A stretch of DNA of 8,167 nucleotides from Endomicrobium sp. (GCA_031273885.1 JAISRA010000124.1:1-8167), one strand, 5' to 3'; positions 1 to 7,565 are shown, numbered from the stretch's first letter. Translations and numbers: made by a program. Notes: generated from the sequence alone by a model not told the origin.

Positions 1-129
1 ATAAGACGCCTTCATCAACTTAACACGAGCAGCCTTACTTTTTACATCATTATATTCTTTAAACCCTGAAAAAAGCGGAAGATAACCGTTTACACCGTAA
101 GAATACTTTTCTAGGCAACTAAAAGAAGA
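1..129 (-). pseudogene. Unidentified decayed or truncated coding remnant at the left edge
   Basis: Read on the minus strand from 129 to 1, one frame gives about 43 codons without a stop, including LEKYSYGVNGYLPL and then FKEYNDVKSKAARVK. The amino-acid mix and the third-position bias toward T and A look like real protein. A TGA at 132-130 closes the frame upstream. There is no ATG or GTG in the stretch before the ATG at 15-13, and no Shine-Dalgarno sequence precedes it, so the gene has lost its proper beginning. The same frame is again open from about 270 to 133 beyond that stop, and a second frame reads openly from about 294 to 222 and from 218 to 114. This pattern fits an old gene broken by stops and frameshifts that continues to the left of the window. 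I do not recognise the family. Confidence 0.35.
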
Positions 130-547
130 TCATATATGATGACAAGACAAACATAACTCCAAAACGGCATATTTATTAAGTTGTGCGGGAAGAAGGCAAG
201 AACTATTCCGTAGTAGGACTAGCGTGAGAGAGTACCTATAGCGTTGTAAATTATTATTAAAAAACGATAATCAAACAGAAATCTTCCATAGTCTTACCTG
301 CTTGTTATATTAAAGGAATATAAGTTGTATTAGTACAGTTGTTATTTTTGTTTCAATAGTTTAAGTTAAATTCAATCTCATAGTTTGCATTTAAGTATGC
401 AATTATAAGAGAGTACTTAAATTAAAAACTAAATCGCACATTCGTATAAATATTTACAAAATACTATTTCTTGGTTCATTTTTAAATAATACTTACAACT
501 AATTACCAACTATTAGGTAAATTAACTAAAGTTTTATTAATATATAT
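130..547. other. Intergenic stretch without an intact gene, downstream of exuT
   Basis: No intact gene is visible in these 418 bases. The part nearest exuT (about 300-547) is very AT-rich. The part at about 181-240 is richer in G and C and may belong to the decayed remnant at the left edge. A weak stem (arms 500-507 and 516-524, one bulged base, 8-base loop) lies 24-48 bases beyond the exuT stop, but no T-run follows it on the minus strand, so it is a poor candidate for an intrinsic terminator. A short minus-strand frame starting at the ATG near 472 gives MNQEIVFCKYLYECAI and stops. It has no ribosome binding site and is probably meaningless or a remnant. Confidence 0.5.
389..422. repeat. Perfect 9-bp inverted repeat with a 16-base spacer
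   Basis: ATTTAAGTA at 389-397 is the exact reverse complement of TACTTAAAT at 414-422. The arms are almost entirely A and T and no T-run follows on either strand, so a terminator role is doubtful. It lies about 125 bases beyond the end of the transporter gene on the transcribed side. It could be a weak mRNA 3' structure, a protein site or chance in AT-rich DNA. Confidence 0.4.
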
Positions 548-1978
548 TTAACTGTCTTTCAATGAAGCAAGTGTTATAGGTTTAAACTTAGGAACCAGCA
601 ATTTCATTATAACCCAAGCTAATAAATAGGCAGTTGCACAAAAAGTAAATAATATAGTGTATCCAGTCTCAATGTGTCCAGACGCACTGTAATAATCAAG
701 CAACCATCCACCAATTTTGGAAACAAGCACGCCGCTGATTCCACCCGCCATACCGCCAATTCCGGTTACTGAAGCCACAACTTTTTTAGGAAACATGTCA
801 GATACCGTAGTAAAAAGATTTGCCGACCATGCTTGATGTGCCGACGTACCGATACCTATTAAAAAAATAGGCCACCAATAGTTAAGTCCACTTAAAGGTT
901 GTGCAAACAGTACAACCAGGGGGAAAAGCGCAATAACAATCATAGATGTCATACGAGCAGAATACATTTTCACACCTTTGTTAACAAAGTAAGCTGGCAG
1001 CCATCCGCCACATACACTGCCTATCATAGTCATAGTGTACAATACTGCCAGAGGCATCATTATTTGTGTGCCCGTCATACTGTAATAGGACTTAAGAAAA
1101 GACGGTAGCCAAAACAGAAAAAACCACCAAACACCATCTGTAAGAAATTTGCCTGTTACAAAAGACCACGTCTGTCTATATTTAAGGAGATGTGCCCAGC
1201 GGATTTTATTTTCACTACCTTCATCTTTTGCATCATCCTCAACAAACTGTTCTTCAATATCGCTGTGAATGTAATTGTATTCCGCTTTGTTTATTTTCCC
1301 TTTTTCTAAAAGCTCTTTTGGACTATTGTAATAATACTTCCAAAATATTAACCATAAAAACCCTGTTGCACCCACTATAATAAATGCATACTCCCAACCG
1401 AAATACTGCGATATCAACGGCACACTAAGAGGAGCCACAACGGCCCCTATATTAGCGCCTGAATTGAAAATTCCAGTCGAAAAGGAACGCTCCTTCCTCG
1501 GGAACCATTCAGCCGTCGTTTTAATAGCTGATGGAAAATTTCCAGCTTCTCCTATACCGAGTACTAAACGTGCAAATATAAATCCTATTACAGATACGGG
1601 CATCATTATCCCAAAAATGGAAAATAAAGGAGAGAGCATTATGCCAATACTGTTCGCAAAAGCATGTATCATAGCACCAATTGACCAGAATATTAAAGCC
1701 CAGGCATATCCTCTTTTAGTGCCGAATTTGTCTATAAATTTACCCGCAAAAAGCAAAGCTATAGCGTAACAAAACTGAAAAACTGAAGTAATGTTAGCAT
1801 AATCGCTGTATGACCAGCTGAATTTTTCCGATAAATACGGTTGCAACAAACTTAATACCTGTCTGTCTATATAATTTATCGTGGTAGCAAAAAAAAGTAA
1901 TGTACAAATAATCCATCTATAGTTAGTCATTTTTTGATTAATTGCATCAACACTCTCAAATTTTTCGTTCCGTAACAT
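548..1978 (-). CDS. exuT: Hexuronate (glucuronate) transporter, MFS anion:cation symporter family, ExuT-like
   Basis: This 476-residue inner-membrane protein most likely imports glucuronate by proton symport. Family marks are NYIDRQ at residues 35-40 in the first membrane segment, the MFS loop motif GKFIDKFGTKRG at 79-90, GIGEAGNFP at 141-149, EWFPRKERS at 157-165 and a Gly-rich segment VTGIGGMAGGISG at 404-416. Hydrophobic segments fit about 12 helices in two halves, with a charged central loop at about 220-262. The chain is longer than E. coli ExuT (about 430 residues as I recall), partly through a hydrophobic stretch at about 108-135 before the fourth helix. The start at 1978 has a GGAG ten bases upstream; Met17 just before the first helix is an alternative. 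It is last in the cluster, 53 bases after uxaC. Membership of the family is sure; glucuronate as substrate is inferred from the neighbours. Confidence 0.9.
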   Translation of the reverse strand: MLRNEKFESVDAINQKMTNYRWIICTLLFFATTINYIDRQVLSLLQPYLSEKFSWSYSDYANITSVFQFCYAIALLFAGKFIDKFGTKRGYAWALIFWSIGAMIHAFANSIGIMLSPLFSIFGIMMPVSVIGFIFARLVLGIGEAGNFPSAIKTTAEWFPRKERSFSTGIFNSGANIGAVVAPLSVPLISQYFGWEYAFIIVGATGFLWLIFWKYYYNSPKELLEKGKINKAEYNYIHSDIEEQFVEDDAKDEGSENKIRWAHLLKYRQTWSFVTGKFLTDGVWWFFLFWLPSFLKSYYSMTGTQIMMPLAVLYTMTMIGSVCGGWLPAYFVNKGVKMYSARMTSMIVIALFPLVVLFAQPLSGLNYWWPIFLIGIGTSAHQAWSANLFTTVSDMFPKKVVASVTGIGGMAGGISGVLVSKIGGWLLDYYSASGHIETGYTILFTFCATAYLLAWVIMKLLVPKFKPITLASLKDS

Positions 1979-2031
1979 TAATGTTCGTCTCCTTTATAAA
2001 AAAACAATTCTTTTTAAAACTAGTATTGTGT

Positions 2032-3438
2032 TTAGAGATTAAACTTAAAATAACGAACAGCATTATCGTAGGAAATATCTGATACTATTTTTGAAAGTAT
2101 TTGAATATCGTAAGGATATTCACCGTTTTCAACCCAGCCACCTATCAAATCACAGAGAATACGTCTGAAATATTCGTGTCTTGTGTAAGACAGAAAACTC
2201 CTAGAATCAGTAAGCATGCCAACAAAATTGCTTAAAGCCCCTAAATTGGCAAGAGAAATGAGCTGTTCTGTCATACCGACCTTATGATCGTTAAACCACC
2301 ACGCTGATCCTTGTTGTATCTTACTTAAAGCCGAACTATCTTGAAAACAGCCTAATACAGAACCTATCAAGGCATTATCATTTGGATTGAGACTATATAT
2401 TATAGTTTTAGGAAGTTGACCGGTAAAATCAAGAGCGTTTAAAAAATCTACCATTTGCGCACCGGAAGAAAAATTATCTATACAATCATGCCCAGTGTCC
2501 TGACCAAGTTTATTAAACATAACCGTATTATTATTTCGTTTGCAACCGTAATGCAATTCCATAACAAGATCATTTTTTGAGTATTCTCTCCCTGCAAAAA
2601 GCATGAAAGCAAATTTATATTTCAGCTCCTCATCTTTACTGAGCATGCTTCCTTTTAATTTCTTATCGAATATTGATTCTACTTCTTTTTCTGGGCATGG
2701 TGCATACATAACGTAGGCTAGAGCGTGATCTGTCGCACGACATCCAAAAGAAATAAAAAACTCCAGTCGTTTTTGAAAAGCTGTTTTCAATGCCGCAAAA
2801 GAAGTAATATTGACACCACTTACTTTCGAAAGCTGAGCTATATAATCTACAAACGATGGATTTTCTATATTCAACATCTTGTCAGGACGCCAAGTAGGAA
2901 GAACTTGCACATTGAAAAACTTATCTTCCTTAATTTTTTTATGCCACTCAAGATTGTCAACAGGATCATCTGTAGTACAAATCAACTTAACACCAAACTG
3001 TTCTATCATACCGCGTGCAGACATAGACCTTTTCTGTAGTTTCTCGTTGCACAATGCCCATACTTCCTCTGCAGTTTTACTGTTTAAAACTCCTTCATAA
3101 CCAAAGTATCTTCGAAGTTCAAGATGACTCCAATGATAAAGAGGATTTCCAATCAATCTTTCAAGAGTTTCTGCCCATTTTTGAAATTTTTCTCTATCTG
3201 GAACATTTCCAGTAATATATTTTTCTTCTACACCATTAGAACGCATTTGACGCCACTTATAATGATCTCCACCAAGCCAAACCTGACTTATATTTTCAAA
3301 CTGTCTATCCTGTGCAATTTCTTTAGGATTAATATGACAATGATAATCAATAATAGGCCTTTTAGCTACATATTTGTTAAAAAGCTCTTTTGCTGTTTCT
3401 GTAGAAAGTAGAAAATCTTTATCGAGAAAATCTTTCAT
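2032..3438 (-). CDS. uxaC: Glucuronate isomerase (uronate isomerase)
   Basis: UxaC interconverts D-glucuronate and D-fructuronate (and, in many bacteria, D-galacturonate and D-tagaturonate) in the cytoplasm. The protein has 468 residues, close to the 470 of the E. coli enzyme. Near the N-terminus DYHCHINP (residues 31-38) carries the His-x-His metal pair, H33 and H35, of the amidohydrolase superfamily. Other family stretches are LICTTDDPVDN, MELHYGCKRNNN, GSAWWFNDHKVGM and MLTDSRSFLSYTRHEYFRR near the C-terminus. The ATG at 3438 has GGAGG six to seven bases upstream. The gene begins 20 bases after the SDR gene and is followed 53 bases later by the transporter, so it is probably co-transcribed with both. 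Since only the mannonate branch follows it here, glucuronate is the likely physiological substrate. The gene looks intact. Confidence 0.96.
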   Translation of the reverse strand: MKDFLDKDFLLSTETAKELFNKYVAKRPIIDYHCHINPKEIAQDRQFENISQVWLGGDHYKWRQMRSNGVEEKYITGNVPDREKFQKWAETLERLIGNPLYHWSHLELRRYFGYEGVLNSKTAEEVWALCNEKLQKRSMSARGMIEQFGVKLICTTDDPVDNLEWHKKIKEDKFFNVQVLPTWRPDKMLNIENPSFVDYIAQLSKVSGVNITSFAALKTAFQKRLEFFISFGCRATDHALAYVMYAPCPEKEVESIFDKKLKGSMLSKDEELKYKFAFMLFAGREYSKNDLVMELHYGCKRNNNTVMFNKLGQDTGHDCIDNFSSGAQMVDFLNALDFTGQLPKTIIYSLNPNDNALIGSVLGCFQDSSALSKIQQGSAWWFNDHKVGMTEQLISLANLGALSNFVGMLTDSRSFLSYTRHEYFRRILCDLIGGWVENGEYPYDIQILSKIVSDISYDNAVRYFKFNL

Positions 3439-3458
3439 AATTTTCCTCCAGTTTATTT

Positions 3459-4292
3459 TTATACCCCAGAATACGCCTGAAAACCACCATCCACCGCAAT
3501 AACACTGCCAGTAACAAACCCTGATGCTTCCTCATCGCAAAGCCATGTAAGCGTACCAAATAAATCAGATACTTGGCCAAAACGCCTCATAGGTGTACGA
3601 TTAATAATTTTATGAGACCTTTCTGTAAGTGAACCATCGGGATTTGTTAAAAGCAATTTGTTTTGATTTGTAAGAAAAAAGCCCGGCGCAATTGCATTTA
3701 CACGCAATCCTTGTTCCGCAAAATGCACTGCTAACCACTTTGTAAAATTATCAATCGCCGCTTTTGCTGCACTGTAACCTAGAACTTTAGTCATCGGACT
3801 CTTAGCAGCCATACTTGAAAAATTTATAACCGTAGCGCCTTTCACACCAATCATACGTTTTGCAAAAATTTGCGTAACAAGAAATGTCCCAAGAAAATTT
3901 ACCGAAAAAACTTTTTCGATCTCTTTTGAGTCCAAATCAAAAAAAGAACGAATATTTGGATTATCAGAATCTTCAGGTTTGAAAAATTCATTTGTAGTAT
4001 TGGCATTTGGTATATTGCCACCAGCACCATTTATAAGAATATGATATTGACTGAAATCTCTATATATCTGATCTTCTGCTATAATAAGATTTTCCTTATC
4101 AAGTACATCGCAAGCATAGGCCTTTGCAGTACCTCCAACCGCAATAATTTCATCAGCAGTATGCTGAGCATGTTCTATGTACCTACTCAGGACAGCTATT
4201 TTAACACCCTTTGAAGCCAATTCTTTTGCATAAGCACTGAGAAGCACACCACCTGCCCCTGTTATAACAGCAACCTTTTTATTCCAGTCCAT
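3459..4292 (-). CDS. SDR-family D-mannonate oxidoreductase (fructuronate reductase)
   Basis: This 277-residue short-chain dehydrogenase most likely reduces D-fructuronate to D-mannonate with NAD(P)H. It takes the place of the unrelated long-chain UxuB of E. coli; similar SDR enzymes sit beside uxuA in many Gram-positive and gut bacteria. The Rossmann start is VAVITGAGGVLLSAYA (residues 7-22). The NGAGG motif is at 88-92, catalytic serine S159 or S160 lies in FSSMAAK, and the Y-x-x-x-K pair is Y173 and K177 in GYSAAKAAI. A proline-glycine loop follows at 203-204, and DGG at 268-270 is the usual end strand. The second and third glycines of the classic TGxxxGxG motif are replaced by V16 and L18. 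The start at 4292 follows a strong purine-rich ribosome site. Substrate is inferred from position between kdgK and uxaC; gluconate 5-dehydrogenase-like activity is the alternative. Confidence 0.85.
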   Translation of the reverse strand: MDWNKKVAVITGAGGVLLSAYAKELASKGVKIAVLSRYIEHAQHTADEIIAVGGTAKAYACDVLDKENLIIAEDQIYRDFSQYHILINGAGGNIPNANTTNEFFKPEDSDNPNIRSFFDLDSKEIEKVFSVNFLGTFLVTQIFAKRMIGVKGATVINFSSMAAKSPMTKVLGYSAAKAAIDNFTKWLAVHFAEQGLRVNAIAPGFFLTNQNKLLLTNPDGSLTERSHKIINRTPMRRFGQVSDLFGTLTWLCDEEASGFVTGSVIAVDGGFQAYSGV

Positions 4293-4423
4293 GCCCTCCC
4301 TCCTCTCCTTTGCGCATGTTTATATTTTTAAAGATACAATTTACACTAATATCAGTACCTCCCAAGACTTAATATTTTAATTCAAACTTATTAAAAAATC
4401 TTTTTTACGAATATACAGCAACA
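4293..4423 (-). other. 131-base intra-operon gap with an orphan Shine-Dalgarno-like sequence
   Basis: All other spacings inside the cluster are 18-53 bases; this one is 131. On the minus strand it holds GGGAGG at 4363-4358, but the bases after it offer no usable start: a GTG is followed at once by TAA, and a TTG is closed after three codons. An A6-TC-T6 palindrome (4394-4407) is too short-looped to be a terminator. I see no convincing promoter. The gap may carry an internal promoter, an mRNA processing site, the trace of a deleted gene, or a junction between two blocks (uxuA-kdgA-kdgK and SDR-uxaC-exuT). Confidence 0.45.
4294..4311 (-). promoter_or_regulatory. Extended purine-only ribosome binding site of the SDR gene
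   Basis: The 18 bases just upstream of the ATG are all purines on the minus strand: AAAGGAGAGGAGGGAGGG. They contain two overlapping Shine-Dalgarno cores, AAGGAG 12 bases and AGGAGG 7 bases from the ATG. This fixes the start at 4292 and suggests strong independent translation initiation after the 131-base gap behind kdgK. Confidence 0.7.
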
Positions 4424-5449
4424 TTATCTCTGTACTCTACCGGAAGCATCCCCAGCCACAAGTTTTTCAACCTCATCAATTGAAACATGATTATAATCCC
4501 CCTCTATACTATGTTTCAAACAGCTTGCAGCAACCGCAAATTCTATAGCTTCACGGTCGGAATACCCGCTTATTAACGAATATATTAAACCTGCCCCAAA
4601 AGAATCTCCGCCACCAACACGATCGACAATATGCACTAAGTATTCTTTGCTAAATAAAAATTCTTCACCATTGTAAAGCATAGCAGCCCAGCGATTATCA
4701 TTAGCAGAAAGAGAACTTCTAAGTGTTATTGCCACTTTTAAAAAATTAAATCTTCTCTTTAATTCTTGTGCAACTTCTTTATATCCCTCGTTATTAATTT
4801 TACCAGTCGTAATATCTGTATGTTTTGCTTTTATACTAAAAATGTCATCCGCATCCTCTTCATTTGCTATACATACATCTACATACTTGCAAAGTTCCCC
4901 CATAACTTTACCAGCTTTCTCTTTTGACCAAAGTTTATTCCGGTAATTTAAATCGCAACTGACAGTAATTTTTTTTTCTTTGGCAATTTTACACGCTTCA
5001 ATGCATATTTGTGCCATATTATCGCTAAGCGCAGGCGTAATGCCCGTAAAGTGAAACCACTGAGCATATTCAAAAATTTTGTTCCAATCAAAATCTTTTC
5101 CAGAAGCCAAAGCTATAGAAGATCCTGCTCTATCGTAAATAACCTTAGACGGTCGTTGACTTGCGCCTTTTTCCAAAAAATATATACCGACACGTTCTCC
5201 ACCACGAGCTATAAAAGAAGTATCTACACCACATTTTTTTAAAGAATTTATACCCGCCTGCCCTATTTCATGTTTTGGCATTTTACTTACAAAAGTCGCT
5301 TTTAGCCCAAAATTTGACAAAGAAACTGCAACATTAGCTTCTCCACCACCATAAGTAGCACCATAATTGTTAGCTTGTACAAAACGATAATACCCTTCAG
5401 GCGCAAGTCTAAGCATCAGTTCCCCAAATGTTATTATTTTTTTTTGCAT
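4424..5449 (-). CDS. kdgK: 2-keto-3-deoxygluconate kinase (PfkB family)
   Basis: KdgK phosphorylates 2-keto-3-deoxygluconate (KDG), the product of UxuA, to KDPG with ATP in the cytoplasm. The 341-residue protein starts with KKIITFGELMLRL, typical of the family. The sugar-binding region has GATYGGGEANVAVSLSNFG (residues 30-48). CDLNYRNKLW at 165-174 is common in KDG kinases, and the second PfkB signature DRVGGGDSFGAG (276-287) includes the catalytic base D282. I place the start at the ATG at 5449: GGAGA lies seven bases upstream of it. An in-frame ATG at 5464 would add five residues (MWRFK), but it would begin three bases after the aldolase stop and lacks its own ribosome site. The gene starts 18 bases after the aldolase gene, pointing to co-transcription and perhaps coupled translation. 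It appears intact. Confidence 0.94.
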   Translation of the reverse strand: MQKKIITFGELMLRLAPEGYYRFVQANNYGATYGGGEANVAVSLSNFGLKATFVSKMPKHEIGQAGINSLKKCGVDTSFIARGGERVGIYFLEKGASQRPSKVIYDRAGSSIALASGKDFDWNKIFEYAQWFHFTGITPALSDNMAQICIEACKIAKEKKITVSCDLNYRNKLWSKEKAGKVMGELCKYVDVCIANEEDADDIFSIKAKHTDITTGKINNEGYKEVAQELKRRFNFLKVAITLRSSLSANDNRWAAMLYNGEEFLFSKEYLVHIVDRVGGGDSFGAGLIYSLISGYSDREAIEFAVAASCLKHSIEGDYNHVSIDEVEKLVAGDASGRVQR

Positions 5450-5455
5450 TTTAAA

Positions 5456-5460
5456 TCTCC
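5456..5460 (-). promoter_or_regulatory. Ribosome binding site of kdgK that decides the start
   Basis: GGAGA on the minus strand lies seven bases (counted from GGAG) before the ATG at 5449 and inside the first codons of the longer reading from 5464. This spacing is standard, so the shorter start is preferred. It also matches family N-termini that begin right before the KIITFGE-like strand. Confidence 0.65.
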
Positions 5461-5467
5461 ACATAGA

Positions 5468-6433
5468 TTATTTTTTCTGGATTAAATGAACAGCAAAATT
5501 TCCTATTTCTTCCTTTAGGTATACGGAATACAAATTTCCAACTGCATCATATGATGCAGTTTCCTCATTAAATATGACACCTGCTTTCTTTAAATAATAC
5601 ACTGCACGTGTTACATTATTTGTACGAATGGCTATATGTCCATTTTTACCCAAAAATTGTTTTTTCATAACTTCAATTCCAATACTGGCAAAAAAAGATC
5701 CGCTTGATTCTTGCTTTACAAAACCAAATAAATTCCCAAACTTATCTGCCGTTGCACATGCAGAAACGGCATCAGGCATATTAATACCTATGTGCTGCAC
5801 CTCAAATCCAAGTATAGCAAATAGAGCTTCTTTACTTAATTTTGTAACAGTTGCATAATCGCCATTCTTAAGAAGTTCTTTGTTAACCATCCAACTTCCA
5901 CCGCAAGCAATAACTTTATTAAATGATAAATACGTATTTAAATTTTTTATATCAATTCCACCAGTTGGCATAAATTTTATATTTGCATACGGAGCAGCCA
6001 TAGCTTTAATCATACTTATGCCGCCAGAAGCTTCCGCTGGAAAGAATTTGACAACTTCAAGTCCAAACTCTATGGCAACTTCTACATCGCTTGGAGTTGT
6101 GCAGCCCGGAACTATTGTAATACCTCTATTTAGGCAATACTTTACAACTTTAGGGTTTAGTCCTGGACTAACTATAAAATTAGATCCGGCTGTAACCGCC
6201 TTGTCAACTTGTTCAACAGTTAAAACCGTACCTGCCCCAATAATCATTTCAGGCATTTTTTTAGAAATTATTTCTATAGATTCTTCAGCTGCAGCAGTCC
6301 TGAATGTTATTTCCGCACATCCTATGCCACCAGCATAAAGTGCTTTTGCAATAGGCAAAGCTTGCTTAGAATTATCAAGCGCTATAACCGGAACTATCCC
6401 AATGTTAGAAATTTCTGTCAATACACTGTTCAT
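5468..6433 (-). CDS. kdgA: KDPG aldolase fused to a C-terminal VOC (glyoxalase-like) domain
   Basis: The N-terminal domain (residues 1 to about 208) is a class I aldolase of the Eda/KdgA family that cleaves KDPG to pyruvate and glyceraldehyde 3-phosphate, and may also act on 4-hydroxy-2-oxoglutarate. Visible marks are EITFRT at 41-46 (E41 general acid/base, R45), GAGTV at 66-70, SPG at 89-91, the Schiff-base lysine K129 in VVKFFPAE, PTGGI at 156-160 and CGGSWM at 177-182. A second domain (about 209-321) begins with FEVQHIGIN and has GHIAIRTNNVTRAVYYLKKAGV at 265-286, the alternation of strand and helix seen in vicinal-oxygen-chelate proteins; H214, H266 and H316 are possible metal ligands. 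Classic KDPG aldolases have just over 200 residues, so 321 is long. I recall similar fusions in Clostridia. The gene lies 26 bases after uxuA, with AAGGAG about 11 bases before its ATG. The role of the second domain is unknown. Confidence 0.92.
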   Translation of the reverse strand: MNSVLTEISNIGIVPVIALDNSKQALPIAKALYAGGIGCAEITFRTAAAEESIEIISKKMPEMIIGAGTVLTVEQVDKAVTAGSNFIVSPGLNPKVVKYCLNRGITIVPGCTTPSDVEVAIEFGLEVVKFFPAEASGGISMIKAMAAPYANIKFMPTGGIDIKNLNTYLSFNKVIACGGSWMVNKELLKNGDYATVTKLSKEALFAILGFEVQHIGINMPDAVSACATADKFGNLFGFVKQESSGSFFASIGIEVMKKQFLGKNGHIAIRTNNVTRAVYYLKKAGVIFNEETASYDAVGNLYSVYLKEEIGNFAVHLIQKK

Positions 6434-6459
6434 TATATTCTTCTCTCCTTAACATAAAA

Positions 6460-7545
6460 TCACGATGCCAGTTTCTGTTTATCCAACGTATCCCAAATGC
6501 CAGACAAATACATAATTCCCAGCGCTCTGTCATAAAGACCATATCCTGGGCGAAGCCCAGGTCTAGACTCTTCATTCCAAATGTGCCTACCATGATCTGG
6601 GCGAATATAATATTTAAATCCCGCCTCATGAAATACGCTAACAATTTCAACAATATCTAAAGAACCATCGCAGGCACGATGGGAACTTTCTATAAAATCA
6701 CCGTTATCAAAACGTTTTACATTTCTAATATGAGCAAAAAATATTTTATCTTTAAAAGTTTTTATCATATCGACAATATCATTTTTATTAGATGCCCCTA
6801 GCGAGCCTGTACATAAAGTAAGACCATTTGACGAATTATTGATCAAACTTAGGTATCTTTGTATATTTTCTTTTGAAGTTATAAGTCTTGGAAGTCCAAA
6901 GATGCTCCATGGCGGATCGTCAGGATGTATTGCCATTTTTATACCACTTTCCTCTGCGACTGGAATAATCTCTTGCAAAAAATATCTGGCATTTTCAAAA
7001 AGATTTTCTATTGTAAAGCCTTCGTAAGCTTTAAATAATTCTCTTATTTTAGATAACCTTTCCTTCTCCCAACCAGGCATTGACAACAACCCTTTTTGTT
7101 TTGACATTTTGTCAAGAAATTCATAAGGATTAAGCGAATCAATTTTAGATTTTTCATAGAAAAGTGCTGTTGAGCCGTCCGGCAAAGCCTTATATAAGTC
7201 TGTTCTTGTCCAATCAAAAACAGGCATGAAATTATAACACACAACCTTTACACCAGCTTTACTAAGATTTTTAAGAGTATTTTTGTAATTTTCTATATAC
7301 TTCTTGCGGGAAGGGAGTCCGAGCTTTATATCTTCATGAACATTGACGCTTTCAACTACTTCATTATTAAAGCCGGCTTCAGCAAGGTAATTTTTGATGC
7401 AGTTAATCCTATCAATCTCCCAACACTCACCTGCAGGCACATCATGAAGCGCCCATACTATTCCTTTAACTCCTGGGATCTGTTTAACAAAACTTAAAGG
7501 GATCGTATCAAGTTTTTTTCCGTACCACCTAAATGTAATTTGCAT
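6460..7545 (-). CDS. uxuA: D-mannonate dehydratase
   Basis: UxuA removes water from D-mannonate to give 2-keto-3-deoxygluconate in the cytoplasm. It is a TIM-barrel, metal-dependent (Mn or Fe) enzyme of the xylose-isomerase-like fold. The protein has 361 residues from the chosen start. Family stretches are TFRWYG at 4-9, GIVWALHDVPAGECW at 28-42, YNFMPVFDWTRTDL at 104-117 and HPDDPPWSIFGLPR at 207-220. CTGSLGA begins at C245, AHIRN holds H272, and RPDHGRHIW holds D317; H207, C245, H272 and D317 match the known metal-ligand positions of the family. An upstream ATG at 7572 would add nine residues, but GGAGG at 7560-7556 lies ten bases before the ATG at 7545, and relatives start with a short segment before FRWYG, so 7545 is preferred. 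It is the first gene of the cluster and looks intact. Confidence 0.96.
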   Translation of the reverse strand: MQITFRWYGKKLDTIPLSFVKQIPGVKGIVWALHDVPAGECWEIDRINCIKNYLAEAGFNNEVVESVNVHEDIKLGLPSRKKYIENYKNTLKNLSKAGVKVVCYNFMPVFDWTRTDLYKALPDGSTALFYEKSKIDSLNPYEFLDKMSKQKGLLSMPGWEKERLSKIRELFKAYEGFTIENLFENARYFLQEIIPVAEESGIKMAIHPDDPPWSIFGLPRLITSKENIQRYLSLINNSSNGLTLCTGSLGASNKNDIVDMIKTFKDKIFFAHIRNVKRFDNGDFIESSHRACDGSLDIVEIVSVFHEAGFKYYIRPDHGRHIWNEESRPGLRPGYGLYDRALGIMYLSGIWDTLDKQKLAS

Positions 7546-7555
7546 ACAATAAATT

Positions 7556-7560
7556 CCTCC
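7556..7560 (-). promoter_or_regulatory. Ribosome binding site of uxuA that decides the start
   Basis: GGAGG on the minus strand lies ten bases before the ATG at 7545. It would lie inside the coding sequence if translation began at the ATG at 7572, which has no comparable site in front of it. Confidence 0.7.
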
Positions 7561-7565
7561 AGTAT

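Noticed and set aside
183..238. Plus-strand reading VREEGKNYSVVGLA followed in another frame by VREYL, reminiscent of a transposase helix-turn-helix.
   Set aside because: The stretch is very short, has stops on both sides and needs a frameshift; the minus strand reads more convincingly.
4394..4407. A6-TC-T6 palindrome after kdgK as a possible terminator.
   Set aside because: The stem is only A-T pairs and the two-base loop is too small to form a stable hairpin.
5880..6338. Plus-strand open frame of 152 residues.
   Set aside because: It is the antisense of the KDPG aldolase domain, and the true gene has a full set of catalytic motifs.
6405..6653. Minus-strand frame of 82 residues across the end of uxuA and the start of the aldolase gene.
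   Set aside because: It overlaps two well-supported genes in another frame and its sequence shows no family; it is a shadow frame.
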